DNA from: DATACQ01 sp036555515
GTDB lineage: Bacteria > Desulfobacterota > Binatia > UBA9968
DNA: 64,000 nucleotides
Reading direction: 5' to 3'
Assembly: GCA_036555515.1 (NCBI GenBank)
Contig: DATBLC010000221.1
Coordinates: 1-64,000 of the forward strand
Both the position numbers and the translations under genes were made by a program. The notes beneath the pieces were generated by a model that saw nothing but the letters and a program-made list of their open reading frames with translations, made no database searches and had not been told where the DNA came from. Shown here one piece after another: positions 16,611 through 23,540 of this stretch (positions are counted from its first letter, which is position 1; each line of letters begins with the position of its first letter).

Positions 16611-16964
16611 TTAAACTTTCCAGCCGCGTGAAATGTCGACCCGGGTGCCCGCGGGATCGACAACGAAGGTCTCGGCAAAACGCCCGTCCCTGGGAAGCTC
16701 GGCCTTCCCCCCTCTGCCGCCGGCGCTGAGCGCCGTGTCGACCGCGCTCTTGACGTCTTCTACTTCGACGCCAAAGTGGAAGATTCCTTCGGTGCGGTTT
16801 CTCGCCGGCAGAAGCGCTAAATTGATATGGCCGTCGGAAACGTATATCGCGTCACCGTTTTCGCCGCTGCGGGCAACTTCGTTGAAACCGAAAGCGGCTT
16901 TGTAAAACTCCGCGAGCTTCGCCGGTTCCTGGGCGAGAATGGCGATATGTCTGATCCTTGGCAT
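16611..16964 (-). CDS. VOC family protein, single domain
   Basis: A 117-residue glyoxalase-fold protein with the usual opening RIRHIAILAQEPAKLAEFY, whose His4 is a candidate metal ligand, and the mid strand HFGVEVEDV with a second His. The closing strand VVDPAGTRVDIS has Asp where a Glu ligand often lies, so metal binding is uncertain. AAAGGAGGGTAGACCC precedes the ATG. It is the first of three same-strand VOC genes (16611-18567) separated by 190-300 bases. Members act as lyases, isomerases, dioxygenases or resistance proteins; the reaction here is unknown. Confidence 0.85.
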   Translation of the reverse strand: MPRIRHIAILAQEPAKLAEFYKAAFGFNEVARSGENGDAIYVSDGHINLALLPARNRTEGIFHFGVEVEDVKSAVDTALSAGGRGGKAELPRDGRFAETFVVDPAGTRVDISRGWKV

Positions 16965-17079
16965 GGGTCTACCCTCCTTTGATTTTAAGCGGCGCTACTG
17001 CGCCGAGCATTACACCATTGATGGGAGCGCTACAACAAAAAACAATCGGACCGTGAATGACTCTCGGCCGAAATCCTAT

Positions 17080-17168
17080 TCTCGCGCCAAGGCGCCAAGC
17101 TCGCAAAGGCCCCACCTTCCCATCTTTTTTATCTTTTAACTCGGCGGCCTTTGCGCCTTTGCGCGAGA
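17080..17168. repeat. Inverted repeat of GCGCCAAGG type
   Basis: TCTCGCGCCAAGGCGCCAAG at the left and CTTTGCGCCTTTGCGCGAGA at the right are imperfectly complementary, with an AT-rich loop between. It is a palindromic intergenic element of unknown role in the gap 16965-17264. Confidence 0.55.
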
Positions 17169-17264
17169 TAATCAGGTCTTGATTGCGGTTTCGCCGCGCT
17201 CGGTTCTTTCTGTAAATAAACTTTTGGACCATGGACGCCTTGCAGATGATTTCGCTCTCGGCTG

Positions 17265-18011
17265 TCAAAGCTGCCAGCCTTTTTCGGACACGGCGAAAAC
17301 GTTGCCTTCGGGATCGTTAAACCGAACTTCGGATTGGCCAGCTTCAGGATAAGAAAACTCCAGACCGACGTCCTTGAAGCGGCTCTTAAATTGCGACCAG
17401 TTTTCAACCTGGACGCCAAAATACTGGATACCGCCCTTGTCGATGGTCTTCTTTTGCGTGAGATCGAGGGTGATGTCGCCGTCAGTAAGGCGAATCGACC
17501 CGTCAGCGGCCCTCCTCATCTCTCGGAGATCGAATACGGTCTTGTAAAACTCTGCGGCCTGCTCCGGCGCATCCGCCTGTACAACTACGTAGCGCACACC
17601 CGGCAACTTTTTTTCCTCCCTTCCTAAAAAGCCCCTGGCGGAAAGATCCACTTTGTTACCCCATGGATCGACAATCCGCATTTCCGCCGGGCGGCCATTC
17701 TGGGGCGTGTCTCCCCGCTGCAATGAGCCGTCCAACCGGCAGAGAGTTTGCTCGGTGTTGTCAACCAGAAAGCCGTAGTGATTAATGCCCTGTCTTTGAT
17801 CGATCTCCTCGCCGTCGGCGCGATGTGTATTGACCACGGCCACGTCGCTCAAGTTTTGCTTGAGAAAAGCCAGATTGAAGAGACCGTCGATGACGTGGAT
17901 GGCGCCCGTCGGTCCGTGACGCACTTTTTCGACGCCAAAAAGGTGGTGGTAGAAATCGTAGAGCCTGTCGGGTTCCTTCACGATGAATGCGATATGTCTG
18001 AGCTTGGCCAT
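17265..18011 (-). CDS. Two-domain VOC family protein
   Basis: A 248-residue tandem of two glyoxalase modules. Domain 1 (about 1-130) begins KLRHIAFIVKEPDRLYDFY and contains INHYGFLVDNTEQTL. Domain 2 (about 135-248) begins VRYVVVQADAPEQAAEFY and contains GIQYFGVQVENWSQF, where the His ligands of domain 1 are replaced by Val and Tyr. Domain 2 therefore probably lacks a complete metal site and may be structural. GGAGGATTGCC precedes the ATG. Middle gene of the three-gene VOC cluster. Confidence 0.85.
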   Translation of the reverse strand: MAKLRHIAFIVKEPDRLYDFYHHLFGVEKVRHGPTGAIHVIDGLFNLAFLKQNLSDVAVVNTHRADGEEIDQRQGINHYGFLVDNTEQTLCRLDGSLQRGDTPQNGRPAEMRIVDPWGNKVDLSARGFLGREEKKLPGVRYVVVQADAPEQAAEFYKTVFDLREMRRAADGSIRLTDGDITLDLTQKKTIDKGGIQYFGVQVENWSQFKSRFKDVGLEFSYPEAGQSEVRFNDPEGNVFAVSEKGWQL

Positions 18012-18198
18012 GGCAATCCTCCAGGTTTTCTTCGACGCGATCGTAGTATTTCCCTTCGGATCCCGTCAAGCCGCGCCGTTTGAGGATTGAAAATCGAGCC
18101 TAGAAGATGGCGATCTTCCATTCTCTATCCCCGTTTGGCAAAGAAGAAGCGCAACGATTGCGACAATCATGCGCAGCTCCCTCTAATATGGCATCCCG

Positions 18199-18567
18199 TC
18201 AAATCGGCCAGCCATGCTGGGAGAGATCGATGGGATTGCCGTCGGGGTCATGAACTCGGTATTCGGCCTCGCGGTTGGGCGGTCTTTTGTCGACACCGGT
18301 TGCGGCGTTGAGTTCCTTGCACGTCTCGCGAAGGCCGGCGACATCCTCCACCTCGAAACCGAAGTGATATAATCCGGGCCTTAAGTCTGGCCCCTCTATT
18401 TTGCGTTCGGGCTCGATGGGTATGATGGCAAGGTTGATATGGCCGTCAGAAAGATAGGTGGCGGTACCGATTCCGTGAACGATCTTCAGTCCGAAGGCGT
18501 TTGTGTAAAACTTAACCAATTTGTCCACGTCCTCGGTGAGTATCGCGAGATGGCGGATGCGTGCCAT
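18199..18567 (-). CDS. VOC family protein, single domain
   Basis: A 122-residue glyoxalase-fold protein: RIRHLAILTEDVDKLVKFY at the start (His4), GLYHFGFEVEDV in the middle (second His) and YRVHDPDGNPIDLSQHGW at the end. Sequence landmarks are close to those of the VOC proteins at 16611 and 45458, suggesting paralogy. AAAGGAGGATGAATC precedes the ATG. It is the last chromosomal gene before the IS91-like remnant. Confidence 0.87.
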   Translation of the reverse strand: MARIRHLAILTEDVDKLVKFYTNAFGLKIVHGIGTATYLSDGHINLAIIPIEPERKIEGPDLRPGLYHFGFEVEDVAGLRETCKELNAATGVDKRPPNREAEYRVHDPDGNPIDLSQHGWPI

Positions 18568-18775
18568 GATTCATCCTCCTTTGCGCTTGTCGGTTGTATC
18601 CTACAAAACACGGATAACGCAACGCTCAGCGGGCGCTCTTAGCGATTGGTCTGAAGCGCGATGTTCAAGTAAGCCGCTGCGCGGCAGTTAATCCCGCCGG
18701 AACATTTTTCTGCTCCACCTTAACATCGTTGTTCGATAAAAGCTCTCCTAACTTTTTTTTGGAAGGAGAACTTTT

Positions 18776-18946
18776 ATGAATGATTGGTATCAACGGATGG
18801 TCGCTGCTCCGCAACTCAATGGGAAAGGAGAACCGACCCAAAAAGCCTACACCCGCGCGGTTCGGATGCTCTCCGAGTTCTATGGCAAAACCCCAGATCT
18901 GATCTCCGAACCCGAACAGCGCAATCAAGGGATGATCTCGTTGTAA
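18776..18946 (+). pseudogene. Tyrosine-recombinase N-terminal fragment of an IS91-like element
   Basis: ATG after GGAAGGAGAAC begins a 56-codon frame, MNDWYQRMVAAPQLNGKG and on, which resembles the SAM-like N-terminal domain of the accessory integrase carried by some IS91-family elements. It stops abruptly after ISEPEQRNQG. The core-binding and catalytic domains are missing, and the sequence passes straight into the transposase zinc finger. An internal deletion is the simplest explanation. Confidence 0.6.
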
Positions 18947-18966
18947 AGGCAAAGGCTCCCGCATAA

Positions 18967-19984
18967 CAGGGATTGGTGAGAATCAACGCCATCATCGCTT
19001 GTCGCACCGAGGCCTGCGGCGTCGCGTTGTATCAATGCGACAGCTGCGCCAAGCCCAGCCAGTTCTTTCGCTCCTGTGGTAACCGCCATTGCCCTACCTG
19101 CCAGTACAGTAAAGCTCAACAGTGGCTCCAAACACAATCACACGCCAGCTCCCGGGCCATCACTTCCTATCACCTTTACCATCCCCCAACAACTGCGCTC
19201 TTTCATGCGCCAACACCAGCGCCTCGGTTACTCGGCTATGTTCAAAGCCTCTTCTGATGCCATCAAAAAACTCGCCATCGATCCAAAGTACATCGGCGCC
19301 GATCTCCCAGGCTTCTTCGGTGTGCTCCATACCTGGGGACGCACCCTGCAGTATCATCCCCATATCCACTACATCGTCTCGGGTGGGGCTCTGCGTTCCT
19401 CCGATGGCTCGTGGCATCCTTCCCGAATCGATTTCTTTCTCCCCGTCCAAGCGCTCTCCAAAATCTTCCGTGCCAAATTCCGTGATCTCATGAAGCAACA
19501 CAAATTGTTCGATCAAATCCCACCCGAGCTCTGGCAGATCGACTGGAACGTCAACTCCCAAGCGGTCTCCTCTAATCAAGCGACTCTGAAATATCTCGCC
19601 CCCTACGTCTTCAAAGTCGCTATCTCCAACTCCCGCATCGTTGGCCTCCAGGATCGCACCGTGCTGATTCGCTACCGCAAACCCCACAGCGAGCGCTCTC
19701 GAATCCTACCCCTCGATGTCATGGAATTCATCCGTCGCTTCTTGCAGCATGTCCTACCCACCGGTTTTATGAAAATCCGCTACTACGGTTTCATGAATCC
19801 CAACTGCTCGGTCCCACTCGAGCGAATTCGCGGCCTGATCGAATTGAGTTACGGCTTTGCTCTCGATCTACCGGTCCCAGAAATCGAGCCTCCCCCTCGC
19901 CGCACCTGCCCAAGCTGCGGTGGATTGCTCAAAGTGCGCTCGGTGCTGCCGCCACCTCTCAAAATGTTGCGTCTCTCGGGATGA
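18967..19984 (+). pseudogene. IS91-family transposase (Y2/HUH), frameshifted
   Basis: The N-terminal zinc-binding module is visible in one frame (CRTEACGVALYQCDSC, then FFRSCGNRHCPTCQ). Near 19130-19160 the sense frame shifts twice within about 30 bases: WLQTQ in the first frame, TRQLPGHHFL in the second, then ITFTIPQQLR in the third. From there the Y2 transposase domain is continuous to 19984, with the HUH-type motif YHPHIHYIVSGG, VFKVAISNSRI and a C-terminal zinc-like CPSCGGLL. The start of the gene is also lost in the deletion that joined it to the integrase fragment. Inactive relic. Confidence 0.8.
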
Positions 19985-20281
19985 AAAAAATCTTCAACTC
20001 AATACTGATCTCGATCCTTGTCTCCGCTGCTTGAAAGCTCATGGGATGCGCGCAGGTGCGCCCACCGGCGCCCATTACTGTCTTCGCATACTCTGTCTTG
20101 CGGGGAACTGACGAGAAAAAAAACTAAACCGTGAGCAAAATGGATCGCTGGAATTTTTACTCGCGCCCAATCCTTCAGCGATTCTGACCTGCATTTTCTT
20201 CGGCGCCATCCACCCTCCTCAACCTTAACCTTTACCCTTATATTGATCGCGTCTGCCTCGATCACGGGCTTCTTGAACAAC

Positions 20282-20313
20282 GGATTGAAACGACTCGGAA
20301 GTCGTCTCAATCC
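20282..20313. repeat. Hairpin at the right end of the IS91-like element (oriIS candidate)
   Basis: Fourteen-base arms GGATTGAAACGACT and AGTCGTCTCAATCC, with one mismatch, surround a four-base loop. Position downstream of the transposase and next to foreign sequence fits the origin end of IS91 elements. The rest of the gap 19985-20281 carries only decayed transposon-end sequence. Confidence 0.5.
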
Positions 20314-20339
20314 TTACTGGTTAGGTGGCTCCGACAATG

Positions 20340-20383
20340 ACAGGACCGCGCTGCTCGGCATACGGTCGAGCGACTTGTTAGGC
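20340..20383 (-). other. Truncated attC recombination site
   Basis: On the minus strand the box GCCTAAC (R'' consensus RYYYAAC) at 20377-20383 contains the TAA stop of the preceding cassette gene, a common feature of integron cassettes. It is followed by the arm AAGTCGCTCGACCG. The complementary arm and the GTTRRRY box are missing; the IS91-like end begins instead. The element therefore probably cut the array here. Confidence 0.55.
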
Positions 20384-20749
20384 GGTGTGGTCATCTTCGT
20401 CTGGATCTGTCGGACCATCGCCTGAATCTGGTGAAAGATACTCGATAAGATAAGACATCAGTTCTCCTTCCAAATCCATGTCGATGCTGTCCATTGTGTA
20501 AGCGTCAACCCGCACATCGCTCTCCAATCCGGTCTCAGTGCTCTCCCAAATCTGTCGCTTTTGGATCATACTCCAACGTTGAATGCACTCTCGGAGTGTC
20601 TCCTCGATGGGAGCAATGAATTTAGAATCGCAGTATCCGCGCTTGGCAAACTCGCGTCGGGCTATGGTGACGACGTCAAGACGATGTCCCGGCAGCCTGA
20701 TGCGTGCTGCCTTGTCGAGCACCTCAGTCACGGCATCATTGTAGTCCAT
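20378..20749 (-). CDS. Cassette-encoded hypothetical protein, 123 aa
   Basis: I do not recognise the family. The protein is soluble and acidic, with a helical N-terminal half (MDYNDAVTEVLDKAARI, VVTIARREFAKRG) and a very acidic tail (SPDSGDGPTDPDEDDHTA). It lacks signal and membrane segments. It sits between two attC sites in the same orientation as the other cassette genes, and its stop codon lies inside the R'' box. Its function is likely unknown cargo, as for most chromosomal cassettes. Confidence 0.7.
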   Translation of the reverse strand: MDYNDAVTEVLDKAARIRLPGHRLDVVTIARREFAKRGYCDSKFIAPIEETLRECIQRWSMIQKRQIWESTETGLESDVRVDAYTMDSIDMDLEGELMSYLIEYLSPDSGDGPTDPDEDDHTA

Positions 20750-20780
20750 AAAACGATTGTAACCGCCGAGAAGCGAATGC

Positions 20781-20840
20781 GTCTAACGTTTTGGGTGAGA
20801 GGGGCGGTCCGCCGCGTCACTCTCGACCCAATCGTTAGGT
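20781..20840 (-). other. attC site 1 (complete, 60 bp)
   Basis: On the minus strand R'' is ACCTAAC (20834-20840) and R' is GTTAGAC (20781-20787), both matching the RYYYAAC/GTTRRRY consensus. The inner arms CGATTGGGTCGAGAG and CTCTCACCCAAAACG pair with a short bulge, and a GC-rich loop lies between. The stop codon of the MazF-type toxin gene is inside R''. This is a textbook 60-base element. Confidence 0.85.
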
Positions 20841-21173
20841 TCCGATAATCTCGTTCAATCCTTCAACAACCTGAGCCAACTCCTCTGGAGACGAGCGGGC
20901 AATCACCTTCCCAATTCGTTCGACTGCAAGAGTCCGAATCTGGCTGATTTTCACCCACGATTTTTTCGGGAGCCCTCTTGCATGAAGTTCAAGCGTCAAA
21001 GGAAAGCCGGCCCGTTGAGGCTGACTTGTGAGAGCAACGGCAATCACCGTTCCGGAGCGTTCATTGAAAACGTCCTGGCTCAAAATCAAAACTGGTCGTT
21101 GTCCTGCTTGTTCTCGGCCCCGTACGGGATTCAAGTCGGCCCAACGGATCTCCCCCCTCAGTATTCGGGCCAT
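20835..21173 (-). CDS. mazF: MazF/PemK-type endoribonuclease toxin
   Basis: A 112-residue toxin of the CcdB/MazF fold. RGEIRWADLNPVRGREQAG and QRPVLILSQDVFN are the conserved first strands, with the Arg-Pro pair of the RNA-binding/catalytic region; VIAVALTSQ follows with the conserved Thr. MazF enzymes cleave mRNA at short motifs and are held by a cognate antitoxin. The start overlaps the antitoxin gene by 16 bases, so translation is coupled. Encoded in an integron cassette, where toxin-antitoxin pairs are thought to stabilise the array. Confidence 0.9.
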   Translation of the reverse strand: MARILRGEIRWADLNPVRGREQAGQRPVLILSQDVFNERSGTVIAVALTSQPQRAGFPLTLELHARGLPKKSWVKISQIRTLAVERIGKVIARSSPEELAQVVEGLNEIIGT

Positions 21174-21400
21174 TCCGTTAAGTCCTCGGATAGGCCTTCT
21201 TCAGCGAGTGCCTTTTCGAATGCAGGATCAAGTTTCGCGCACTCGTTGGCCAAACGACTTTTCTCCAGTCGGGCCAGCTTCTCCGCAACCGCTTCCTCGA
21301 TGGCCTGGCTACGGTTGGGAAAGACTTGTTTCTTAACCAATTGATCGAGACGATTCAGCGTGGATTCATCTAAAGAAATTGCAACTTTGGATCGTGCCAT
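21158..21400 (-). CDS. Ribbon-helix-helix antitoxin
   Basis: An 80-residue protein. The N-terminal RHH DNA-binding region MARSKVAISLDESTLNRLDQ is followed by a helix RSQAIEEAVAEKLARLE and an acidic C-terminal tail (SEDLTEWPEY) of the kind that wraps the toxin. It is transcribed first and overlaps the toxin gene. GAGGTGAGTC precedes the ATG, and a 23-base palindrome just upstream (21412-21434) is a likely autoregulatory operator. Confidence 0.9.
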   Translation of the reverse strand: MARSKVAISLDESTLNRLDQLVKKQVFPNRSQAIEEAVAEKLARLEKSRLANECAKLDPAFEKALAEEGLSEDLTEWPEY

Positions 21401-21411
21401 GACTCACCTCG

Positions 21412-21434
21412 TGGTATGACGATACTTCATACCA
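21412..21434 (-). promoter_or_regulatory. Inverted-repeat operator upstream of the toxin-antitoxin pair
   Basis: Perfect eight-base arms TGGTATGA and TCATACCA are separated by seven bases, 11 bases before the antitoxin ATG. RHH antitoxins normally bind such sites in their own promoter. The cassette may thus carry its own regulated promoter instead of depending on the integron Pc promoter. Confidence 0.6.
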
Positions 21435-21463
21435 GACTGTGAGTCAAGCAACGTATCTTTAAA

Positions 21464-21536
21464 ACCTAACGCTAGAGATCACCGGTCCGCGCAAGCGGGC
21501 GAAGCCCGCTGTAGCGGGTCCGGTGCATCGACGGGC
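21464..21536 (-). other. attC site 2 (degenerate R'' box)
   Basis: On the minus strand R' GTTAGGT (21464-21470) is intact, while the R'' position reads GCCCGTC (21530-21536) instead of RYYYAAC. The arms GATGCACCGGACCCGC and GCGGACCGGTGATC pair strongly, with a further GCGGGC/GCCCGC stem at the tip. It lies directly after the GFA gene stop. Recombination activity would be weakened by the R'' change. Confidence 0.65.
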
Positions 21537-21543
21537 ATCACGA

Positions 21544-21942
21544 TCACCTGACGGGCCGAGCTTCGCGGTGCTCGGGGAGACCATCGGCCAACTTCACCCA
21601 CCTAAGCTTACTGCTGGTGCGCGTGTGATCCTCTGGCGGTAGCTGTTCTGGATCATCGAGGCTGCATGCCGTGACGTCGATTTCGTCCGAGGCGTCGTCA
21701 TTCTCGAAAGTCAACTGGGTGCCGCAGCGAGGGCAGAAACTCCGCATGCACTTTGGGGTTGACCTGAATTGAGTCGGTGCACCCTGCACGAACCGGAACT
21801 CAGATCGTGGCACGCTGAACCAGGCTACGAATGGAGCGCCCGTAGTTCGACGGCAGATCGAGCAGTGACAACTCGTCCGGTAAAAGGGAGTGCCTTCGGC
21901 CTCATAGCGGATTCCACCGCAGAAGCAACCACCTTTCAGCAT
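21544..21942 (-). CDS. GFA-family (glutathione-dependent formaldehyde-activating enzyme-like) protein
   Basis: A 132-residue zinc-binding protein (start at MLKGGCFCGG; the frame extends upstream but crosses an attC site). Cys clusters CFCGG, CHCSICRR and FCPRCGT are the three ligand groups of the GFA fold. Members include glutathione-dependent formaldehyde-activating enzymes and many proteins of unknown role; GFA proteins are frequent integron cargo. No glutathione pathway gene is adjacent. Confidence 0.88.
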   Translation of the reverse strand: MLKGGCFCGGIRYEAEGTPFYRTSCHCSICRRTTGAPFVAWFSVPRSEFRFVQGAPTQFRSTPKCMRSFCPRCGTQLTFENDDASDEIDVTACSLDDPEQLPPEDHTRTSSKLRWVKLADGLPEHREARPVR

Positions 21943-21972
21943 TTCAACGTCCTCCTTTTGCACCGTGGTGAT

Positions 21973-22022
21973 ACCCAACGCGATGCCGCTGACCCGGAAT
22001 CGGGTCAAGCGGCGGATTAGAT
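21973..22022 (-). other. attC site 3 (short, 50 bp)
   Basis: On the minus strand R'' reads ATCTAAT (22016-22022), one base off RYYYAAC, and R' is GTTGGGT (21973-21979), which fits. The arms CCGCTTGACCCG and CGGGTCAGCGG pair around a three-to-four-base loop. It sits 22 bases after the hicA stop and ends 31 bases before the GFA start. Confidence 0.72.
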
Positions 22023-22044
22023 GGTCTCCTTCTGAAGATACGAT

Positions 22045-22257
22045 CTACAAGTCTTCAGGGCTGAGGCCTGTCCGTTTTGCAATTCGGGCAAGCATCCGAG
22101 GACCAATCTCCTCAGTATCATGAAACGCAAATACAAAATCTGGCCAGCCGGGACGGGAAAGTGTGCGGTGAGAACCGGACTATCGCTTGACGATCCAGCC
22201 GATGCGTAGAAGCGCGGCCAACACACGTCGGGCACGCGTGCTCGACCACTGGTTCAT
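22045..22257 (-). pseudogene. hicA: HicA-type mRNA interferase toxin with in-frame TAG
   Basis: The frame from the ATG at 22257 encodes MNQWSSTRARRVLAALLR, IGWIVKR, then TAG at codon 26 (22180-22182), then SGSHRTLSRPGWPDFVF and on to a natural TAG at 22045. With Gln in place of the first TAG (CAG to TAG, one transition) it is a normal 70-residue HicA with the G-S-H motif holding the catalytic His at position 30. The ATG overlaps the hicB stop (ATGA). Without read-through only a 25-residue fragment lacking the catalytic His would be made. Confidence 0.85.
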
Positions 22258-22460
22258 GCGGCGGCAAAGGAGATACTGACAAGATCAGGGCCAGCTTCAC
22301 CGTGTTCAAGACGGTCCGCTACGACCCGAAGGGCAAGAGCTTGCACCTTTGCCTGGGCCTCCTTCGACGTGCTTCCATAGGCGAGCACTCTGGGCAGGTC
22401 AACCACTTCTGCGATCCAACGACCGTCTTCCTCTTGTTCAATTTCCACGCGAAAGTTCAT
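22254..22460 (-). CDS. hicB: HicB-type antitoxin
   Basis: A 68-residue HicB partial-RNase-H-fold antitoxin. MNFRVEIEQEEDGRWIAEV and LPRVLAYGSTSKEAQAKV are the conserved core. No separate DNA-binding domain is visible, so this is the short form. An in-frame ATG at 22511 would add 17 residues but lies inside the attC box; the internal start at 22460 fits the family N-terminus better. The gene order is antitoxin first, overlapping hicA by four bases. Confidence 0.85.
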   Translation of the reverse strand: MNFRVEIEQEEDGRWIAEVVDLPRVLAYGSTSKEAQAKVQALALRVVADRLEHGEAGPDLVSISFAAA

Positions 22461-22509
22461 TTGTTGAATTTTACGCCTTTCCCCAGCACTTGAAAGGATC
22501 TTAATAGCC

Positions 22510-22568
22510 ATCTAACGATTAAGGCTGCGGCACGGATTTGTGCCGTTGCCTCCAGCCATTGGTTGGGC
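22510..22568 (-). other. attC site 4 (complete, 59 bp)
   Basis: On the minus strand R'' is GCCCAAC (22562-22568) and R' is GTTAGAT (22510-22516), both matching consensus. The arms GGCTGGAGGCAACGGCAC and GTGCCGCAGCC pair with bulges around a short loop. It lies 12 bases beyond the stop of the split cassette gene. Confidence 0.85.
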
Positions 22569-22580
22569 GCTGTTTATCCT

Positions 22581-23440
22581 CTATGCCTGCCACTGTGATT
22601 GGTTATGGCAACATATCGTCAAAATTTCGCCTATTCGCTTTAGAAATCCTGTATGAAGGGGTACGTATGCTTTCGGGTTGTGGATCAACATTGATTCTCC
22701 GAATAAGTCGAAATCAAGAGAAAAGAATGAACAATCTGAATACAGAACAGCAGAGATTAAACCATTGTCGCCGGAGAGAAAAAAGGTTGTATCAATGTCA
22801 TGGCCACCGACCTTTGGGATGCTCTTACACTCGTGGATACCCTCTTCCACAGCCCCTTCGCCGGGGGTAAAAACGACATATGGATTTCCTAGACCGTGCG
22901 TTGCTCTCAAAATTAACGGTGGCGTTAATCCGGAAGCGCGGCCGATTTTTGAGAACTAATAGCGATAATACAGATATCACCTTCTGAAACGATCCCTTGT
23001 GCAAGATACTGGGCATACTTCCGCTTTTTTTCCTCGAGTGCGCTCCGGATTCGCAAAACCATCTGTGGTACAGGAACATCGTGAAATATCGGAGCCCTAT
23101 ATACTATTGGCGGGACGGAATTAGGATTACCTTCATCTCCGGGCCCAGGACAAATGGCTTCTATGAAAATCCGCTTTCCTTCCTTTTCGACGACAAAATC
23201 TGGCCCGTGGTCGCTGCTTGTTGGCGCATACCCTTCAAACTTTAAGATCTTCGTCACCATCATTTCCTATAATCGCGCGAATGGGTCTCGGTTGAGTTCC
23301 TGCGCGAAATGGACATCTTCTAAGCCATCAAGGAAGCGAAAAAGCTCAACGATCCTTTCGCGGAGCGGGAAAAGTTCTGAATCTTCAGAAAGCCCGTTAA
23401 GGAAGATGCTATTTGGATATTTCTCAAAGATATTCATCAT
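22581..23440 (-). pseudogene. Cassette-encoded protein split by a TAG and a homopolymer frameshift
   Basis: Three open segments form one protein of about 286 residues. Segment 1 starts at the ATG at 23440 (MMNIFEKYPNSIFLNG) and ends DPFARL before a TAG at 23267-23269. Segment 2 continues in the same frame with EMMVTKILKFEGYAP and GPDFVVEKEGKRIFIEA. At a run of five A (22946-22950) the frame shifts; one more A would join it to segment 3 (IGRASGLTPPLIL, THGLGNPYVVF) and its end at 22581. Trp in place of the TAG (TGG to TAG) restores the first break. The GPDF...IEA pair resembles a nuclease-like core, but the motif is incomplete and function is not assigned. Confidence 0.7.
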
Positions 23441-23448
23441 CGCATGCT

Positions 23449-23536
23449 GCCCAACGTGCTGGTGAACGGCGGGCCGTGATCATCGGTTGACGAGGCTGCT
23501 GAGTTTAGGGCCCGTCCGTTCGACCCAGAGTTAGAA
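23449..23536 (-). other. attC site 5 (long, 88 bp)
   Basis: On the minus strand R'' reads TTCTAAC (23530-23536; one mismatch at the first position) and R' is GTTGGGC (23449-23455). The arms TCTGGGTCGAACGGACGGGC and GCCCGCCGTTCACCAGCAC are complementary over about 18 positions, leaving a loop of about 30 bases. It begins just after the stop of the 28-residue membrane peptide gene. Confidence 0.72.
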
Positions 23537-23540
23537 AGCG

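Larger units (their letters stand above)
18776..20335 (+). mobile_element. Decayed IS91-family (HUH rolling-circle) element
   Basis: The unit contains an integrase fragment, a frameshifted transposase and, downstream, a strong hairpin at 20282-20313. IS91 elements have their replication origin end (oriIS), with a hairpin, downstream of the transposase, which fits. The left limit is uncertain and may lie anywhere between 18660 and 18776. The right limit near 20335 adjoins a truncated attC site. The element is not expected to be active. Confidence 0.6.

Noticed and set aside
19857..20111. Frame overlapping the end of the transposase
   Set aside because: A shifted reading of the transposase tail; Cys-rich composition comes from the zinc-like CPSC region.
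20320..20326. Second GTTAGGT box beside the IS91-like hairpin
   Set aside because: It matches the R' consensus by sequence but has no complementary arm, so it was not called an attC site.
21943..22008. Upstream extension of the GFA frame
   Set aside because: It translates the attC hairpin at 21973-22022; the GFA fold begins at MLKGGCFCGG.
22017..22235. Minus-strand 72-codon frame overlapping hicA
   Set aside because: It is a shifted reading of the hicA pseudogene and runs into an attC site.
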